A stretch of 31,464 nt of DNA. Source: NAT127 sp041655035. GTDB lineage: Bacteria > Pseudomonadota > Gammaproteobacteria > Pseudomonadales > Porticoccaceae. The position numbers were made by a program, and so were the translations under genes. Below are positions 10,163 through 18,676 of the stretch, one piece after another. Under the pieces are notes generated by a model. It was not told where the DNA came from. It saw only the letters and a program-made list of their open reading frames with translations, and ran no database searches. How positions within the stretch are numbered: position 1 is the stretch's first letter; each line of letters begins with the position of its first letter. The DNA is taken from NCBI GenBank assembly GCA_041655035.1, contig JBAZCN010000028.1, forward strand, positions 1 through 31,464, written 5' to 3'.

Positions 10163-11686
10163 ATGCAAAACCACGAAGTGCGGGTGTATCCCTCCAAAGA
10201 ACCGCTCGCCAGGCAAGACCAACTGGCCTGGAAAATCGCCGCCATGGCCGCCGACCCGGTGGCGGTGGACGACGACGTCGTCGAGATGGCGATCAACCGC
10301 ATCATCGACAATGCCGCCGTGGCGCTGGCCGCGATCAATCGCCGGCCGGTGGCCAATGCCCGCGCCATGGCCCTGGCCCACCCCCACTCCAGCCATCCCG
10401 GCGCCGCCGGCGCCACCCTGTTCGGCCTCCCCGGGAGCGTGCGTGTCAGCCCGGAATGGGCCGCCTGGGCCAACGGCACCGCGGTGCGCGAGCTCGACTT
10501 CCACGATACCTTCCTGGCCGCCGACTACTCCCACCCCGGCGACAATATCCCGCCGCTGCTGGCGGTGGCGCAGCAGGCCCGGCGCAGCGGCGCCGACCTG
10601 ATCCGCGGGCTCGCCGCCGCCTATGAAACCCAGATCAACCTGGTGAAGGCGATCTGCCTGCACCAGCACAAGATCGACCATATCGCCCACCTCGGCCCCT
10701 CCGCCGCGGCCGGCATCGGCGCGCTCCTCGGGCTCGACACCGACGTGATTTACCAGGCGATCCAGCAGGCCCTGCACACCACCATCAGCACCCGCCAGTC
10801 CCGCAAGGGCGAGATCTCCAGTTGGAAGGCCTATGCCCCCGCCCACGCCGGCAAGCTGGCCATCGAGGCCGCTGACCGCTGCATCCGCGGCGAAGGCGCG
10901 CCGTCACCCATCTACGAGGGCGAAGACAGCGTGATCGCCTGGGTCCTCGACGGCCCGGACGCCCGCTACAGCGTGCCGCTGCCCACCCCCGGCGAAAGCA
11001 AGCGCGCCATTCTCGACAGCTACACCAAGGAGCACTCGGCGGAATACCAGAGCCAGGCGCTGATCGACCTGGCGTTTTCACTGCGGGAGAAGATCACCGA
11101 TTTCGACGCCATCAGCGAGATCGTCATTCACACCAGCCACCACACCCATTACGTGATCGGCACCGGCGCCAACGATCCGCAGAAGATGGACCCCAATGCC
11201 TCCCGCGAGACTCTCGACCACTCCATCATGTACATCTTCGCCGTCGCCCTGCAGGACGGTCGCTGGCACCACGTGGACTCCTACGCCCCGGAACGCGCCG
11301 CCCGCGCCGACACCGTGCGCCTGTGGCACAAGATCCGCACCGTGGAAGACCCGGCCTGGACCGAGCGCTACCACGCACAGGATCCGAACGTCAAAGCCTT
11401 CGGTGGCCGGGTGGAAATCCGCTTCGCCTCCGGCGATGTACTGGTCGATGACCTGGCGGTGGCCAACGCCCACTCCCTCGGCGCCAGGCCCTTCGGCCGG
11501 GCGGACTATATCCGCAAGTTCACCACCCTGGTGGAGGGCATCGTGTCCCCCGCCGAGCAGAACCGCTTCCTGACCCTGGTGCAGCAATTGCCGAATCTCA
11601 CCGGCAGCGAGCTGGCCGGCCTCACCGTGACAGCCGACCTGATCGACCTGCAATACGCGCAGCCCGACGGCCGCGGTATTTTCTGA
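10163..11686 (+). CDS. prpD: 2-methylcitrate dehydratase (MmgE/PrpD family)
   Basis: This 507-residue cytosolic enzyme dehydrates 2-methylcitrate to 2-methylaconitate in the methylcitrate cycle. Family marks include RELDFHDTFLAADYSHPGDN at about residues 110-130, the SWKAYAPAHAGKLAIEAADR segment near 225, TKEHSAEYQSQALIDLAF near 285, and a late DHSIMYIFAVALQDG. The length and the DTFLAADYSHPGDN segment resemble actinobacterial PrpD more than the shorter E. coli protein. AAGGA lies about 8 bases before the ATG. It leads an operon divergent from its likely regulator. A strong hairpin follows the stop. Confidence 0.94.
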   Translation: MQNHEVRVYPSKEPLARQDQLAWKIAAMAADPVAVDDDVVEMAINRIIDNAAVALAAINRRPVANARAMALAHPHSSHPGAAGATLFGLPGSVRVSPEWAAWANGTAVRELDFHDTFLAADYSHPGDNIPPLLAVAQQARRSGADLIRGLAAAYETQINLVKAICLHQHKIDHIAHLGPSAAAGIGALLGLDTDVIYQAIQQALHTTISTRQSRKGEISSWKAYAPAHAGKLAIEAADRCIRGEGAPSPIYEGEDSVIAWVLDGPDARYSVPLPTPGESKRAILDSYTKEHSAEYQSQALIDLAFSLREKITDFDAISEIVIHTSHHTHYVIGTGANDPQKMDPNASRETLDHSIMYIFAVALQDGRWHHVDSYAPERAARADTVRLWHKIRTVEDPAWTERYHAQDPNVKAFGGRVEIRFASGDVLVDDLAVANAHSLGARPFGRADYIRKFTTLVEGIVSPAEQNRFLTLVQQLPNLTGSELAGLTVTADLIDLQYAQPDGRGIF

Positions 11687-11713
11687 GTGTTTATTCGCGG
11701 TGCGGTACCCGAA

Positions 11714-11748
11714 GCGCGATGCCCGGCAACCCCGCCGGGGCATCGCGC
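11714..11748 (+). other. Intercistronic hairpin between prpD and prpB
   Basis: An 11-bp perfect stem (GCGCGATGCCC with GGGCATCGCGC) closes a GC-rich 13-base loop in the 109-base prpD-prpB gap. No T-run follows. It probably acts as an mRNA processing or stability element, or as partial attenuation, rather than a full terminator. Confidence 0.6.
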
Positions 11749-11795
11749 CAACCACCGCAACAGCAGATTGCAAACAAGCTTTGAGTGAGGACGAC

Positions 11796-12737
11796 ATGCT
11801 CAACATCACCGCCGACGCACGGCAAAAGCGCGCGCAATTCCGCCAGCAACTGACCAGTGGCCGGCTGCTGCAGCTGCCGGGGGCCTTCTCGCCCCTGGTC
11901 GCCCGCCAGATCGAACAATTGGGATTCGACGGCATCTACATCTCCGGCGCCGTGCTGGCGGCGGACCTCGGCTATCCCGATATCGGCCTGACCACCCTTA
12001 CCGAGGTGTCCCAGCGCGGCTACCAGATCAGCCGCGCCACCAACCTGCCCAGCCTGATCGACGTGGATACCGGCTTCGGCGAGGCCATGAGCATGGCGCG
12101 CACCATTTTCGAGCTGGAAAACCTCGGCCTCTCCGGCTGCCACCTGGAGGACCAGGTCAACCCCAAGCGCTGCGGCCACCTCGATGGCAAGCAACTGGTG
12201 GCCACCGCCACGATGGTGCAACGCATCCGCGCCGCGGTGGACGCCCGCCGCGACCCCGACTTCCTGATCATGGCGCGCACCGACGCCAGGGCCAGCGAGG
12301 GGCTGGAGGTGGCGATCGAGCGGGCCAGAGCCTATGTCGCCGCCGGCGCCGACGCCATCTTCCCCGAGGCGCTGCACGACCAGCGCGAGTTCGAGGCGTT
12401 CCGCAAGGCCATCGATGTACCGTTGCTGGCCAATATGACCGAGTTCGGCAAATCCCGCCTGCTCGACCGCCAGACCCTCGAAAACCTCGGCTTCAACCTG
12501 GTGATCTACCCCGTTTCGACCCTGCGCAGCGCCATGGGCGCCAGCGAGCGCCTGCTCAAGGCCATTCGCGACAGTGGCAGCCAGCAGCCGGTGGTCGACG
12601 CCATGCAGACCCGCGCCGAGCTCTACACATTATTGCAGTACGCCGAATACAACCAGTTCGACCAAAGCCTGTTCAATTTTCACGTCAGCGATGCGGCCCA
12701 ACCGAGTGCGGCCCAACCGGATACAGAGGAAGAGTGA
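11796..12737 (+). CDS. prpB: Methylisocitrate lyase
   Basis: The 313-residue TIM-barrel enzyme of the isocitrate lyase/PEP mutase superfamily cleaves 2-methylisocitrate to pyruvate and succinate. The catalytic loop reads PKRCGH with the active cysteine at C126. Upstream are the substrate/metal segments LPGAFSPLVARQIEQLGFDG, LPSLIDVDTGFGEA and HLEDQ; IMARTDA and FPVS-like late segments follow. The ATG at 11796 has GTGAGG 5-8 bases upstream and gives the expected family length. The stop is one base from the prpC start, so prpB and prpC are co-translated or tightly linked. Confidence 0.96.
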   Translation: MLNITADARQKRAQFRQQLTSGRLLQLPGAFSPLVARQIEQLGFDGIYISGAVLAADLGYPDIGLTTLTEVSQRGYQISRATNLPSLIDVDTGFGEAMSMARTIFELENLGLSGCHLEDQVNPKRCGHLDGKQLVATATMVQRIRAAVDARRDPDFLIMARTDARASEGLEVAIERARAYVAAGADAIFPEALHDQREFEAFRKAIDVPLLANMTEFGKSRLLDRQTLENLGFNLVIYPVSTLRSAMGASERLLKAIRDSGSQQPVVDAMQTRAELYTLLQYAEYNQFDQSLFNFHVSDAAQPSAAQPDTEEE

Positions 12738-12738
12738 C

Positions 12739-13869
12739 ATGAACAACGATACCCACAATGGTCTCGACATCAAATACGGCCTCGCCGGGGTGGTGGTGGA
12801 CGATACCGCCATCTCCAAGGTGATGCAGGAAATCAACTCGCTGACCTACCGGGGCTACCCGGTGCAGGAGCTGGCCGGGCAGTGCAACTTTGAAGATGTC
12901 GCCTATCTGCTGTGGAACGGCGAGCTCCCCTCCCCGACCGAAAAACAGGCCTTCAGCGCCCAGGAGCGGATTCAGCGGGACATCAGCCAGAACCTGATCT
13001 CCCAGTTGCAGAAATTCCCCGATACCGCGCATCCCATGGACGCGGTGCGCACCGCCGTCAGCCTGCTGGCCCTCGAGGATAGCGAAACCGGCGACAGCAG
13101 CCTCGATGCCTCGCGACGCAAGGCGCTGCGCCTTTTTGCCCGGCTCCCCACCGTGGTCGCGGCGCTGTTCCGCCAGCGCCGCGACCAACCGCGCATCGCT
13201 CCCCGGGTCGACCTGTCCTATGCCGAGAACTTCTTCCATATGTGCTTCGGCGCCGTGCCGGAGCGGGAAGTGGTCGACTGCTTCGAGCAATCCCTGGTGC
13301 TCTATGCCGAGCACAGCTTCAACGCCTCGACGTTCACCGGGCGGGTGGTGATGTCCACCGAATCCGACATCTACAGCGCGGTGACCGCCGCCATCGGCGC
13401 CCTGAAAGGCCCCCTCCACGGCGGCGCCAACGAAGCGGTGATGCACACCATGCTGGAGATCGGCACGCCGGAAAACGTCGCTCCCTGGCTGGATGACGCC
13501 CTGGCGCGAAAGCGCAAGATCATGGGCTTCGGCCACCGGGTGTACCGCAGCGGCGATTCCCGGGTGCCGACCATGAAGCAGGCTTTTCTCAAGATGGCGG
13601 CGATCCGCAACGATCACACCTGGTCCGGCATCTACGAAGCGCTGGAAGTGGAGATGATCCGGCGCAAGAACATCTACCCCAATCTGGATTTTCCGGCGGG
13701 GCCGGCCTACTACCTGATGGGCTTCGATATCGACTTCTTCACGCCGCTGTTCGTCATGTCGCGCATCACCGGCTGGACCGCTCACTTCATCGAGCAGCAG
13801 CAGAACAACCGCCTGATCCGGCCCCTCAGTGCCTACCGCGGACCGGAAGAGCGGCACCTGCCGGTGTAG
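12739..13869 (+). CDS. prpC: 2-methylcitrate synthase
   Basis: The 376-residue citrate-synthase-family protein condenses propionyl-CoA with oxaloacetate. The catalytic triad is complete: H227 in GPLHGGANEA, H266 in IMGFGHRVYR and D317 in YPNLDFPAG. The N-terminal GLAGVVVDDTAISKV and LTYRGYPVQELA segments mark it as methylcitrate synthase type rather than the long hexameric citrate synthase. GAGGAAGAG lies just before the start. The chain ends in RPLSAYRGPEERHLPV, usual for this family. It continues the prp operon; a bulged hairpin and a 116-base gap separate it from the biotin carboxylase gene. Confidence 0.96.
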   Translation: MNNDTHNGLDIKYGLAGVVVDDTAISKVMQEINSLTYRGYPVQELAGQCNFEDVAYLLWNGELPSPTEKQAFSAQERIQRDISQNLISQLQKFPDTAHPMDAVRTAVSLLALEDSETGDSSLDASRRKALRLFARLPTVVAALFRQRRDQPRIAPRVDLSYAENFFHMCFGAVPEREVVDCFEQSLVLYAEHSFNASTFTGRVVMSTESDIYSAVTAAIGALKGPLHGGANEAVMHTMLEIGTPENVAPWLDDALARKRKIMGFGHRVYRSGDSRVPTMKQAFLKMAAIRNDHTWSGIYEALEVEMIRRKNIYPNLDFPAGPAYYLMGFDIDFFTPLFVMSRITGWTAHFIEQQQNNRLIRPLSAYRGPEERHLPV

Positions 13870-13897
13870 GGCGGAGCGCGGGATTGCTGCGCCGCCC
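13869..13897 (+). other. Bulged intercistronic hairpin after prpC
   Basis: GGGCG-GA-GCGC (13869-13879) pairs with GCGCCGCCC (13889-13897) across a 9-base loop, with a 2-base bulge. It starts on the last base of the prpC stop codon. No T-run follows, so it may partly separate the prpDBC messages from the carboxylase genes downstream. Confidence 0.45.
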
Positions 13898-13932
13898 CAT
13901 CCCCATTAGTCCTGCGGAGCTTTTGCCCGATG

Positions 13933-14006
13933 TTCAGCAAAGTGCTCTTCAGTAGAGTCCCCTCAACAAAAGGCCATTCGACAAAGTGCTCTTCAATAAA
14001 GTGCTC
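13933..14006 (+). repeat. Five tandem 15-bp units at the biotin carboxylase start
   Basis: Units related to TTCARYAAAGTGCTC lie head to tail at 13933-13947, 13948-13962, 13963-13976 (one base short and degenerate), 13977-13991 and 13992-14006. Each full unit encodes F-S/D/N-K-V-L or a variant, the usual first residues of biotin carboxylases (MFxKVLxANRGEIA). The short unit moves the upstream ATG at 13930 out of frame with the gene. Confidence 0.75.
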
Positions 14007-15407
14007 GTCGCCAACCGCGGCGAAATCGCGGTGCGTATCATCAAAACCCTGACCCGCCTCGGTGTCGGCAGCGTCGCGGTGTACTCCGAGGCCGACCGCG
14101 ACAGCCCCCATGTGCATCTGGCCGACGAAGCCGTCGCCATCGGTCCGGCTCCGGCCCGCGACAGCTACCTGCAGGGCGCGCGCATCATCGCCGCCGCCCG
14201 GCAGACCGGCGCCGGCGCGATCATCCCCGGTTACGGATTCCTCTCGGAAAACGCCGGGTTTGCCGAACAGTGCGCCGCCGCCGGCCTCGTCTTTGTCGGC
14301 CCCACTCCCCGGCAGATCCGCGATTTTGGTCTCAAGCATACGTCCCGGGAGCTGGCCCACCAGGCCGGGGTGCCGCTGACCCCGGGTACCGGCCTGCTCG
14401 CCGATGTCGGCGAAGCCCTGGCCGCCGCCGAGCACCTCGGCTACCCGGTGATGCTGAAAAGCACCGCGGGTGGTGGCGGGATCGGCATGACCCGCTGCGA
14501 CGATGCCGCCCAGTTGGCCGCCGCCTTCGACACCGTCCAGCGCCAGGGCCTGAATTACTTCGGCAACAGCGAACTGTTCCTCGAACGCTATATCGCCAGC
14601 GCCCGCCATCTCGAGGTGCAGATCTTCGGCGACGGCCGCGGCAACGTCATCGCCCTGGGCGAGCGGGACTGCTCCCTGCAACGCCGCAACCAGAAGGTCG
14701 TGGAGGAAACCCCGGCGCCGGGCATCAGCCCGGCGCGGCGGCAATCCCTGCTGGACGCCGCCGTCAGCCTGGGGCGCAGCGTCGGCTACCAATCGGCGGG
14801 CACCGTGGAGTTCATCTACGATACCGCCAGGGATGACTTCTACTTTCTCGAAGTCAACACCCGGCTGCAGGTCGAGCACCCCATCACCGAGATGGTCACC
14901 GGGATAGACCTGGTGGAGTGGATGGTGCGCACCGCCGCCGGCGAACCGCCGGATTTTGCCCAATTGGCCATTCGCCCCGTCGGAGCGGCCATGGAAGTGC
15001 GGATCTACGCCGAAGATCCGGCAAACCAGTTCCTGCCATCCCCCGGCACTCTCACCCGGGTGCGGTTCCCAGCGGATATTCGGCTCGACGGCTGGGTCGG
15101 CGACGGCACCGTGGTCTCCCCTCACTACGATCCGATGCTGGCCAAACTCATCGTCCATGGCCACGACCGGGTGGATGCCCTGCTGCGCCTGCGCCGTGCC
15201 CTGGCGGCGACGCGCCTCGAAGGCATCGCCACCAATCTCGCCTATCTGCGCCAGGTGGTGCATGGCGATCTGTTCACCAGCGGGCAGATGACCACCCGGG
15301 CGCTGGACAGCTTCGTTTTCCCGCCGCCCGGGGCACCACCAGTGCCCCCGACCACGCTCAAGGTGCTCCAGGCCGCCATCGACCAGCACCTCAGGCGGGC
15401 ATCCTGA
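13986..15407 (+). CDS. Biotin carboxylase subunit (AccC/PycA type)
   Basis: The 473-residue protein is a stand-alone biotin carboxylase that uses ATP and bicarbonate to carboxylate biotin. It has the N-terminal KVLVANRGEIAVRIIKTL, the ATP-grasp glycine loop KSTAGGGGIGM near residue 160, the RHLEVQIFGDG and ERDCSLQRRNQKVVEETPAP segments, EVNTRLQVEHPITEM, and the C-terminal HYDPMLAKLIVHG. There is no biotin-carrier domain; the next gene supplies one. The start is unusual. In frame only GTG at 13986 (or GTG at 14001) is available, because a TAG at 13953 closes the frame and the good-looking ATG at 13930 is displaced by the 15-bp repeat array. Pairing with the next gene suggests pyruvate carboxylase activity; acyl-CoA carboxylase activity is possible. 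Confidence 0.88.
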   Translation: MLFNKVLVANRGEIAVRIIKTLTRLGVGSVAVYSEADRDSPHVHLADEAVAIGPAPARDSYLQGARIIAAARQTGAGAIIPGYGFLSENAGFAEQCAAAGLVFVGPTPRQIRDFGLKHTSRELAHQAGVPLTPGTGLLADVGEALAAAEHLGYPVMLKSTAGGGGIGMTRCDDAAQLAAAFDTVQRQGLNYFGNSELFLERYIASARHLEVQIFGDGRGNVIALGERDCSLQRRNQKVVEETPAPGISPARRQSLLDAAVSLGRSVGYQSAGTVEFIYDTARDDFYFLEVNTRLQVEHPITEMVTGIDLVEWMVRTAAGEPPDFAQLAIRPVGAAMEVRIYAEDPANQFLPSPGTLTRVRFPADIRLDGWVGDGTVVSPHYDPMLAKLIVHGHDRVDALLRLRRALAATRLEGIATNLAYLRQVVHGDLFTSGQMTTRALDSFVFPPPGAPPVPPTTLKVLQAAIDQHLRRAS

Positions 15408-15454
15408 CAACTCCGCCATCTCGTCATTCCAGCCCAGAGAATCAAGGATCTTCA

Positions 15455-17299
15455 ATGAGCGATACCTCGCCACCCGCCGTCCGACATCCCGCTCAACACC
15501 CGCGACGCCCCCTGGGCATCACCGAAGTGGTACTGCGCGACGCCCAGCAATCGCTGCTGGCCACCCGCCTGCGCATCGACGATATCCTGCCGGTCGCCGA
15601 GCGCCTCGACCGGGTGGGCTATTGGTCCATGGAGAGCTGGGGCGGCGCCACCTTCGACGTCTGTATCCGCTACCTTGGCGAGGACCCCTGGGACCGCCTG
15701 CGGGCGATCAAGGCGGCGATGCCCAACACTCCCCAGCAGATGCTGCTGCGCGGCCAGAATATCCTCGGCTACCGCCACTACGCCGACGATGTGGTCGACG
15801 CCTTCGTCGAGCGCGCCGCGGTCAATGGCATCGACGTGTTCCGCATCTTCGATGCCATGAACGATGCCCGCAACATGGCCATGGCGATCAGTGCCGTCAA
15901 GAAACAGGACAGGCATGCCCAGGGCACACTCTCCTATACCCTGAGCCCGGTGCACAACCTGCAGCTGTGGCTCGACCTGGCGCGGCGGCTGGAGGACATG
16001 GGCGCCGACAGCCTGTGCATCAAGGATATGGCCGGTCTGCTGAGCCCCGCCCGGGGTTACCAACTGGTCGCCGCCCTGAAACAGGCGGTGGAACTGCCCA
16101 TCCACCTGCAGTGCCACGCGACCACCGGGCTGTCTACCGCCACCTATCTGAAGTGCCTCGAGGCTGGTATCGACAACGTCGACACCGCGATCTCGTCGAT
16201 GTCGATGACCTACGGCCACTCGCCCACCGAGACCCTGGTGGCGATCGCCGAGGAGAGCGGCCGGGCCACCGGGCTCGACCTGCCCGCGCTGGAGGACATC
16301 GCCGGCTATTTCCGCCGGGTGCGGAAAAAGTACGCCCGCTTCGAAGGCTCCCTCAAGGGCGTCGACTCCCGCATCCTGGTGGCCCAGGTGCCCGGCGGCA
16401 TGCTCACCAACATGGAAAATCAACTGCGTGAGCAGAACGCCGCCGACCGCCTCGACGAGGTGCTCGCCGAAATCCCCCGGGTGCGCAAGGACCTCGGCTA
16501 CCTGCCCCTGGTAACGCCCACCTCGCAGATCGTCGGCACCCAGGCAGTGCTCAATGTACTGAAGGGCAGGCCCTACGAAGCCATCACCCGCGAGACGGCG
16601 GCGGTGCTCAGGGGCGAATACGGCGCCACCCCGGCCCCGGTGGACAGCGCCCTCCAGCAGCGAGTACTGGCCGGTCAGCAGCCCCTCAGTGGCCGCCCCG
16701 CCGACCGGATTCCCGCCGAAATGGCCAGCCTGGCAGCGGAACTCCAGCAGCTCGCCCGCGAACACGGCCTGACCCTCAGAAGCGGCGACGAACAGCTCGA
16801 CGACGTGTTGATCTATGCCCTGTTCCCCCAAGTGGGGCTGCGCTTCATCGAAAACCGTGGCAATCCGGCGGCCTTCGAACCCGCTCCCGACGGCGACACC
16901 GCAGCCACTCCGGCGACCGCAACCGGGACAACGGTGTACACCGTCACGGTCGAGGGCCGGGACTACACCGTAGCGGTGGGCAATGGCGGGGAAATCAACG
17001 GCATCGCGCCGCTGTCGACAGCCTCCCACAGCGATAAGCCGGCTGCGGGTGGCGCCGCCGACTCCGGCGATCTCATCGCCGCCCCCCTGGCCGGCACCAT
17101 CGTCAAGATCCAGGTGGCCGCGGGAGATGCGGTCAGCCATGGCCAGCCGCTGCTGGTCATGGAGGCCATGAAGATGGAATCGATCCTCAGCGCCCCGCGC
17201 GCCGGCGTGATCGACAGCATCAGCGTGGCCGCTGGGGATGCGGTGCGGACAGGCGAGACCGTCATCCGGCTTCGCCCCGCGGCAACCCGCGGCGGCTAA
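15455..17299 (+). CDS. oadA: Oxaloacetate decarboxylase alpha / pyruvate carboxylase subunit B
   Basis: The 614-residue protein has a carboxyltransferase TIM barrel at about residues 20-290, the conserved PYC/OADA domain at about 300-480, an Ala/Thr/Pro-rich linker, and a biotinyl domain at about 540-610. Biotin attaches at K573 in VMEAMKME. Metal-site segments are VVLRDAQQSLLATR and LQCHATTG. No OadB or OadG membrane subunit is nearby, and a separate biotin carboxylase precedes it by 47 bases. The pair therefore more likely forms a two-subunit pyruvate carboxylase (as in PycA/PycB of some archaea and pseudomonads) than a sodium-pumping decarboxylase. In this operon it could return pyruvate to oxaloacetate for PrpC. 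Confidence 0.9.
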   Translation: MSDTSPPAVRHPAQHPRRPLGITEVVLRDAQQSLLATRLRIDDILPVAERLDRVGYWSMESWGGATFDVCIRYLGEDPWDRLRAIKAAMPNTPQQMLLRGQNILGYRHYADDVVDAFVERAAVNGIDVFRIFDAMNDARNMAMAISAVKKQDRHAQGTLSYTLSPVHNLQLWLDLARRLEDMGADSLCIKDMAGLLSPARGYQLVAALKQAVELPIHLQCHATTGLSTATYLKCLEAGIDNVDTAISSMSMTYGHSPTETLVAIAEESGRATGLDLPALEDIAGYFRRVRKKYARFEGSLKGVDSRILVAQVPGGMLTNMENQLREQNAADRLDEVLAEIPRVRKDLGYLPLVTPTSQIVGTQAVLNVLKGRPYEAITRETAAVLRGEYGATPAPVDSALQQRVLAGQQPLSGRPADRIPAEMASLAAELQQLAREHGLTLRSGDEQLDDVLIYALFPQVGLRFIENRGNPAAFEPAPDGDTAATPATATGTTVYTVTVEGRDYTVAVGNGGEINGIAPLSTASHSDKPAAGGAADSGDLIAAPLAGTIVKIQVAAGDAVSHGQPLLVMEAMKMESILSAPRAGVIDSISVAAGDAVRTGETVIRLRPAATRGG

Positions 17300-17329
17300 C
17301 ACTCGCGACCGACCAGGAGCACAGACACC

Positions 17330-17797
17330 ATGCCGGCAACGCACAGTGAACAGGTTCTGTCATCGTTCGCCCGCCAGACCATCGCCCGCATCCCGTTGCT
17401 GGAGTCGATGCAGGTCAGCTTCACCCGTTTCACCGGCTGCACCCTGCGGGTAGACATGCCGCTGGCGCCCAATATCAATGACAAGAACACCGGCTTTGGC
17501 GGCAGTATCGCCGCCCTCGCCACCACCTGCGGCTGGGCGATGGTGTCGCTGCTGCTCGAAGACGTTGGCCGCCAGTGCCAGGTGGTGATCGTCGAAAGCC
17601 GTATCTGCTACCTGGCGCCGGTCACCGGCAATTGCTATGCCGAGACCTCCGTTTGCGAAGAGGATAAGTACAGCTTCATGGAACGGATCGCCAGACGCGG
17701 CAAATCCCGCATCGAGCTCTCGGTTGCGGTGATGCAGGATGGAGTTCCCGCGGCGGAATTTACCGGCAGTTATTTCGTCAAGGAGGCCGCGCCCTGA
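17330..17797 (+). CDS. Hotdog-fold thioesterase, YiiD C-terminal type
   Basis: The 155-residue protein matches the YiiD_C putative thioesterase family. Segments are IPLLESMQVSFTRFTG, LRVDMPLAPNINDKNTGFGGSIAALATTCGWAM, VVIVESRICYLAPVTG and a final FTGSYFVK. The NxxxTGFGGS motif corresponds to the substrate helix of the hotdog fold. It probably hydrolyses an acyl-CoA; given its place 30 bases after oadA at the end of the prp cluster, relief of propionyl- or methylcitryl-type CoA excess is a guess. AGGAG lies about 11 bases before the ATG. Confidence 0.78.
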   Translation: MPATHSEQVLSSFARQTIARIPLLESMQVSFTRFTGCTLRVDMPLAPNINDKNTGFGGSIAALATTCGWAMVSLLLEDVGRQCQVVIVESRICYLAPVTGNCYAETSVCEEDKYSFMERIARRGKSRIELSVAVMQDGVPAAEFTGSYFVKEAAP

Positions 17798-17950
17798 AAC
17801 CGGACGATCGCGCGATGTCACACTCCTTGACTTGAGTTTGGCGACACTGTGAGGCCGCCGCCCCGGCTATTCCTGCTGGCCTGATGTCCGGCGGGGCGTT
17901 ATCCTGCACCCCGCGATCCTGCCCGCCCAGTAGAAATCCAGGAGCACTGC

Positions 17951-18589
17951 ATGAGCAAAGGCATAGAATTCGAAGACACCAGGATGTGTACCAGCGACGT
18001 ACTGGTGCAGGTGCTGCAAAACATCAAGACGGAGCAAATCACCCTCAGGGACATCATGAGCCTGCTGGGTGAACAGGGGCTCCTGTTGATCTGCGCGCTG
18101 ATGTCGCTGCCGTTTCTGTTCCCCGTGTCGATCCCCGGGGTATCGACGGTGTTCGGCGCGGGGATCGTGTTGATCGCCTTCGCCATCACCATAAACCGCC
18201 TCCCCTGGCTGCCGGCCTTCGTCGTCGACAAGAACCTGGAGGCGCGGAAGCTGATCCCGGTGCTGGAGCGCGGCGTCAAGTTCCTGCGCCGTATCGACCG
18301 CTACATCAAGCCGCGCCTGACCGCGCTGACCACCGGCGCCCTGATCAACCGGCTGAACGGCCTGGCGCTGATGACCTCCGGCATATTGCTGATGCTGCCA
18401 CTGAGTTTCATCCCGTTTTCGAACACCATCCCCGGGGTCGCGATACTCATGCTGTCCAGCGGGATTTCCCAGCGCGACGGCCTGCTGGTCATACTCGGCT
18501 ACCTGCTGATGGTGGCAACCATGCTGTATTTCAGCGCCATCGCCTATGCCGCCTATATGGCGGGGCAAGCCCTGCCGCTATTGGGGTAA
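17951..18589 (+). CDS. ExoD-family membrane protein
   Basis: The 212-residue protein belongs to the exopolysaccharide synthesis ExoD family. It starts with a soluble stretch (LVQVLQNIKTEQITLRDIMSLLGEQG) and then has about five hydrophobic segments. Conserved stretches are ALMSLPFLFPVSIPGVSTVFG, the NRLPWLPAFV loop, LNGLALMTSGILLMLPLSFIPFSNTIPG and SSGISQRDGLLV. Relatives affect exopolysaccharide production in rhizobia, but the molecular role is unknown. CAGGAG precedes the ATG by about 7 bases. The 153-base gap before it separates it from the propionate operon. Confidence 0.85.
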   Translation: MSKGIEFEDTRMCTSDVLVQVLQNIKTEQITLRDIMSLLGEQGLLLICALMSLPFLFPVSIPGVSTVFGAGIVLIAFAITINRLPWLPAFVVDKNLEARKLIPVLERGVKFLRRIDRYIKPRLTALTTGALINRLNGLALMTSGILLMLPLSFIPFSNTIPGVAILMLSSGISQRDGLLVILGYLLMVATMLYFSAIAYAAYMAGQALPLLG

Positions 18590-18676
18590 GCGAGCTCCCC
18601 CAAGTGCCTTGACAGGCCCCAGACCGTCCGCATATCTGTTAAGGCCCGTTCAAAATTTCTCGAAAGGCTCGTTAAG

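Noticed and set aside
13833..15473. A 546-codon minus-strand frame
   Set aside because: It is antisense to the biotin carboxylase gene and has no domain pattern.
15408..17299. Sodium-pumping oxaloacetate decarboxylase complex
   Set aside because: No OadB or OadG gene is nearby and a biotin carboxylase subunit is adjacent, which fits a carboxylase better. It cannot be excluded that the membrane subunits lie elsewhere.
15452..17344. A 630-codon open frame on the minus strand
   Set aside because: It is antisense to oadA, which has complete motifs. The antisense product has no recognisable family and is rich in His, Gly and Gln.
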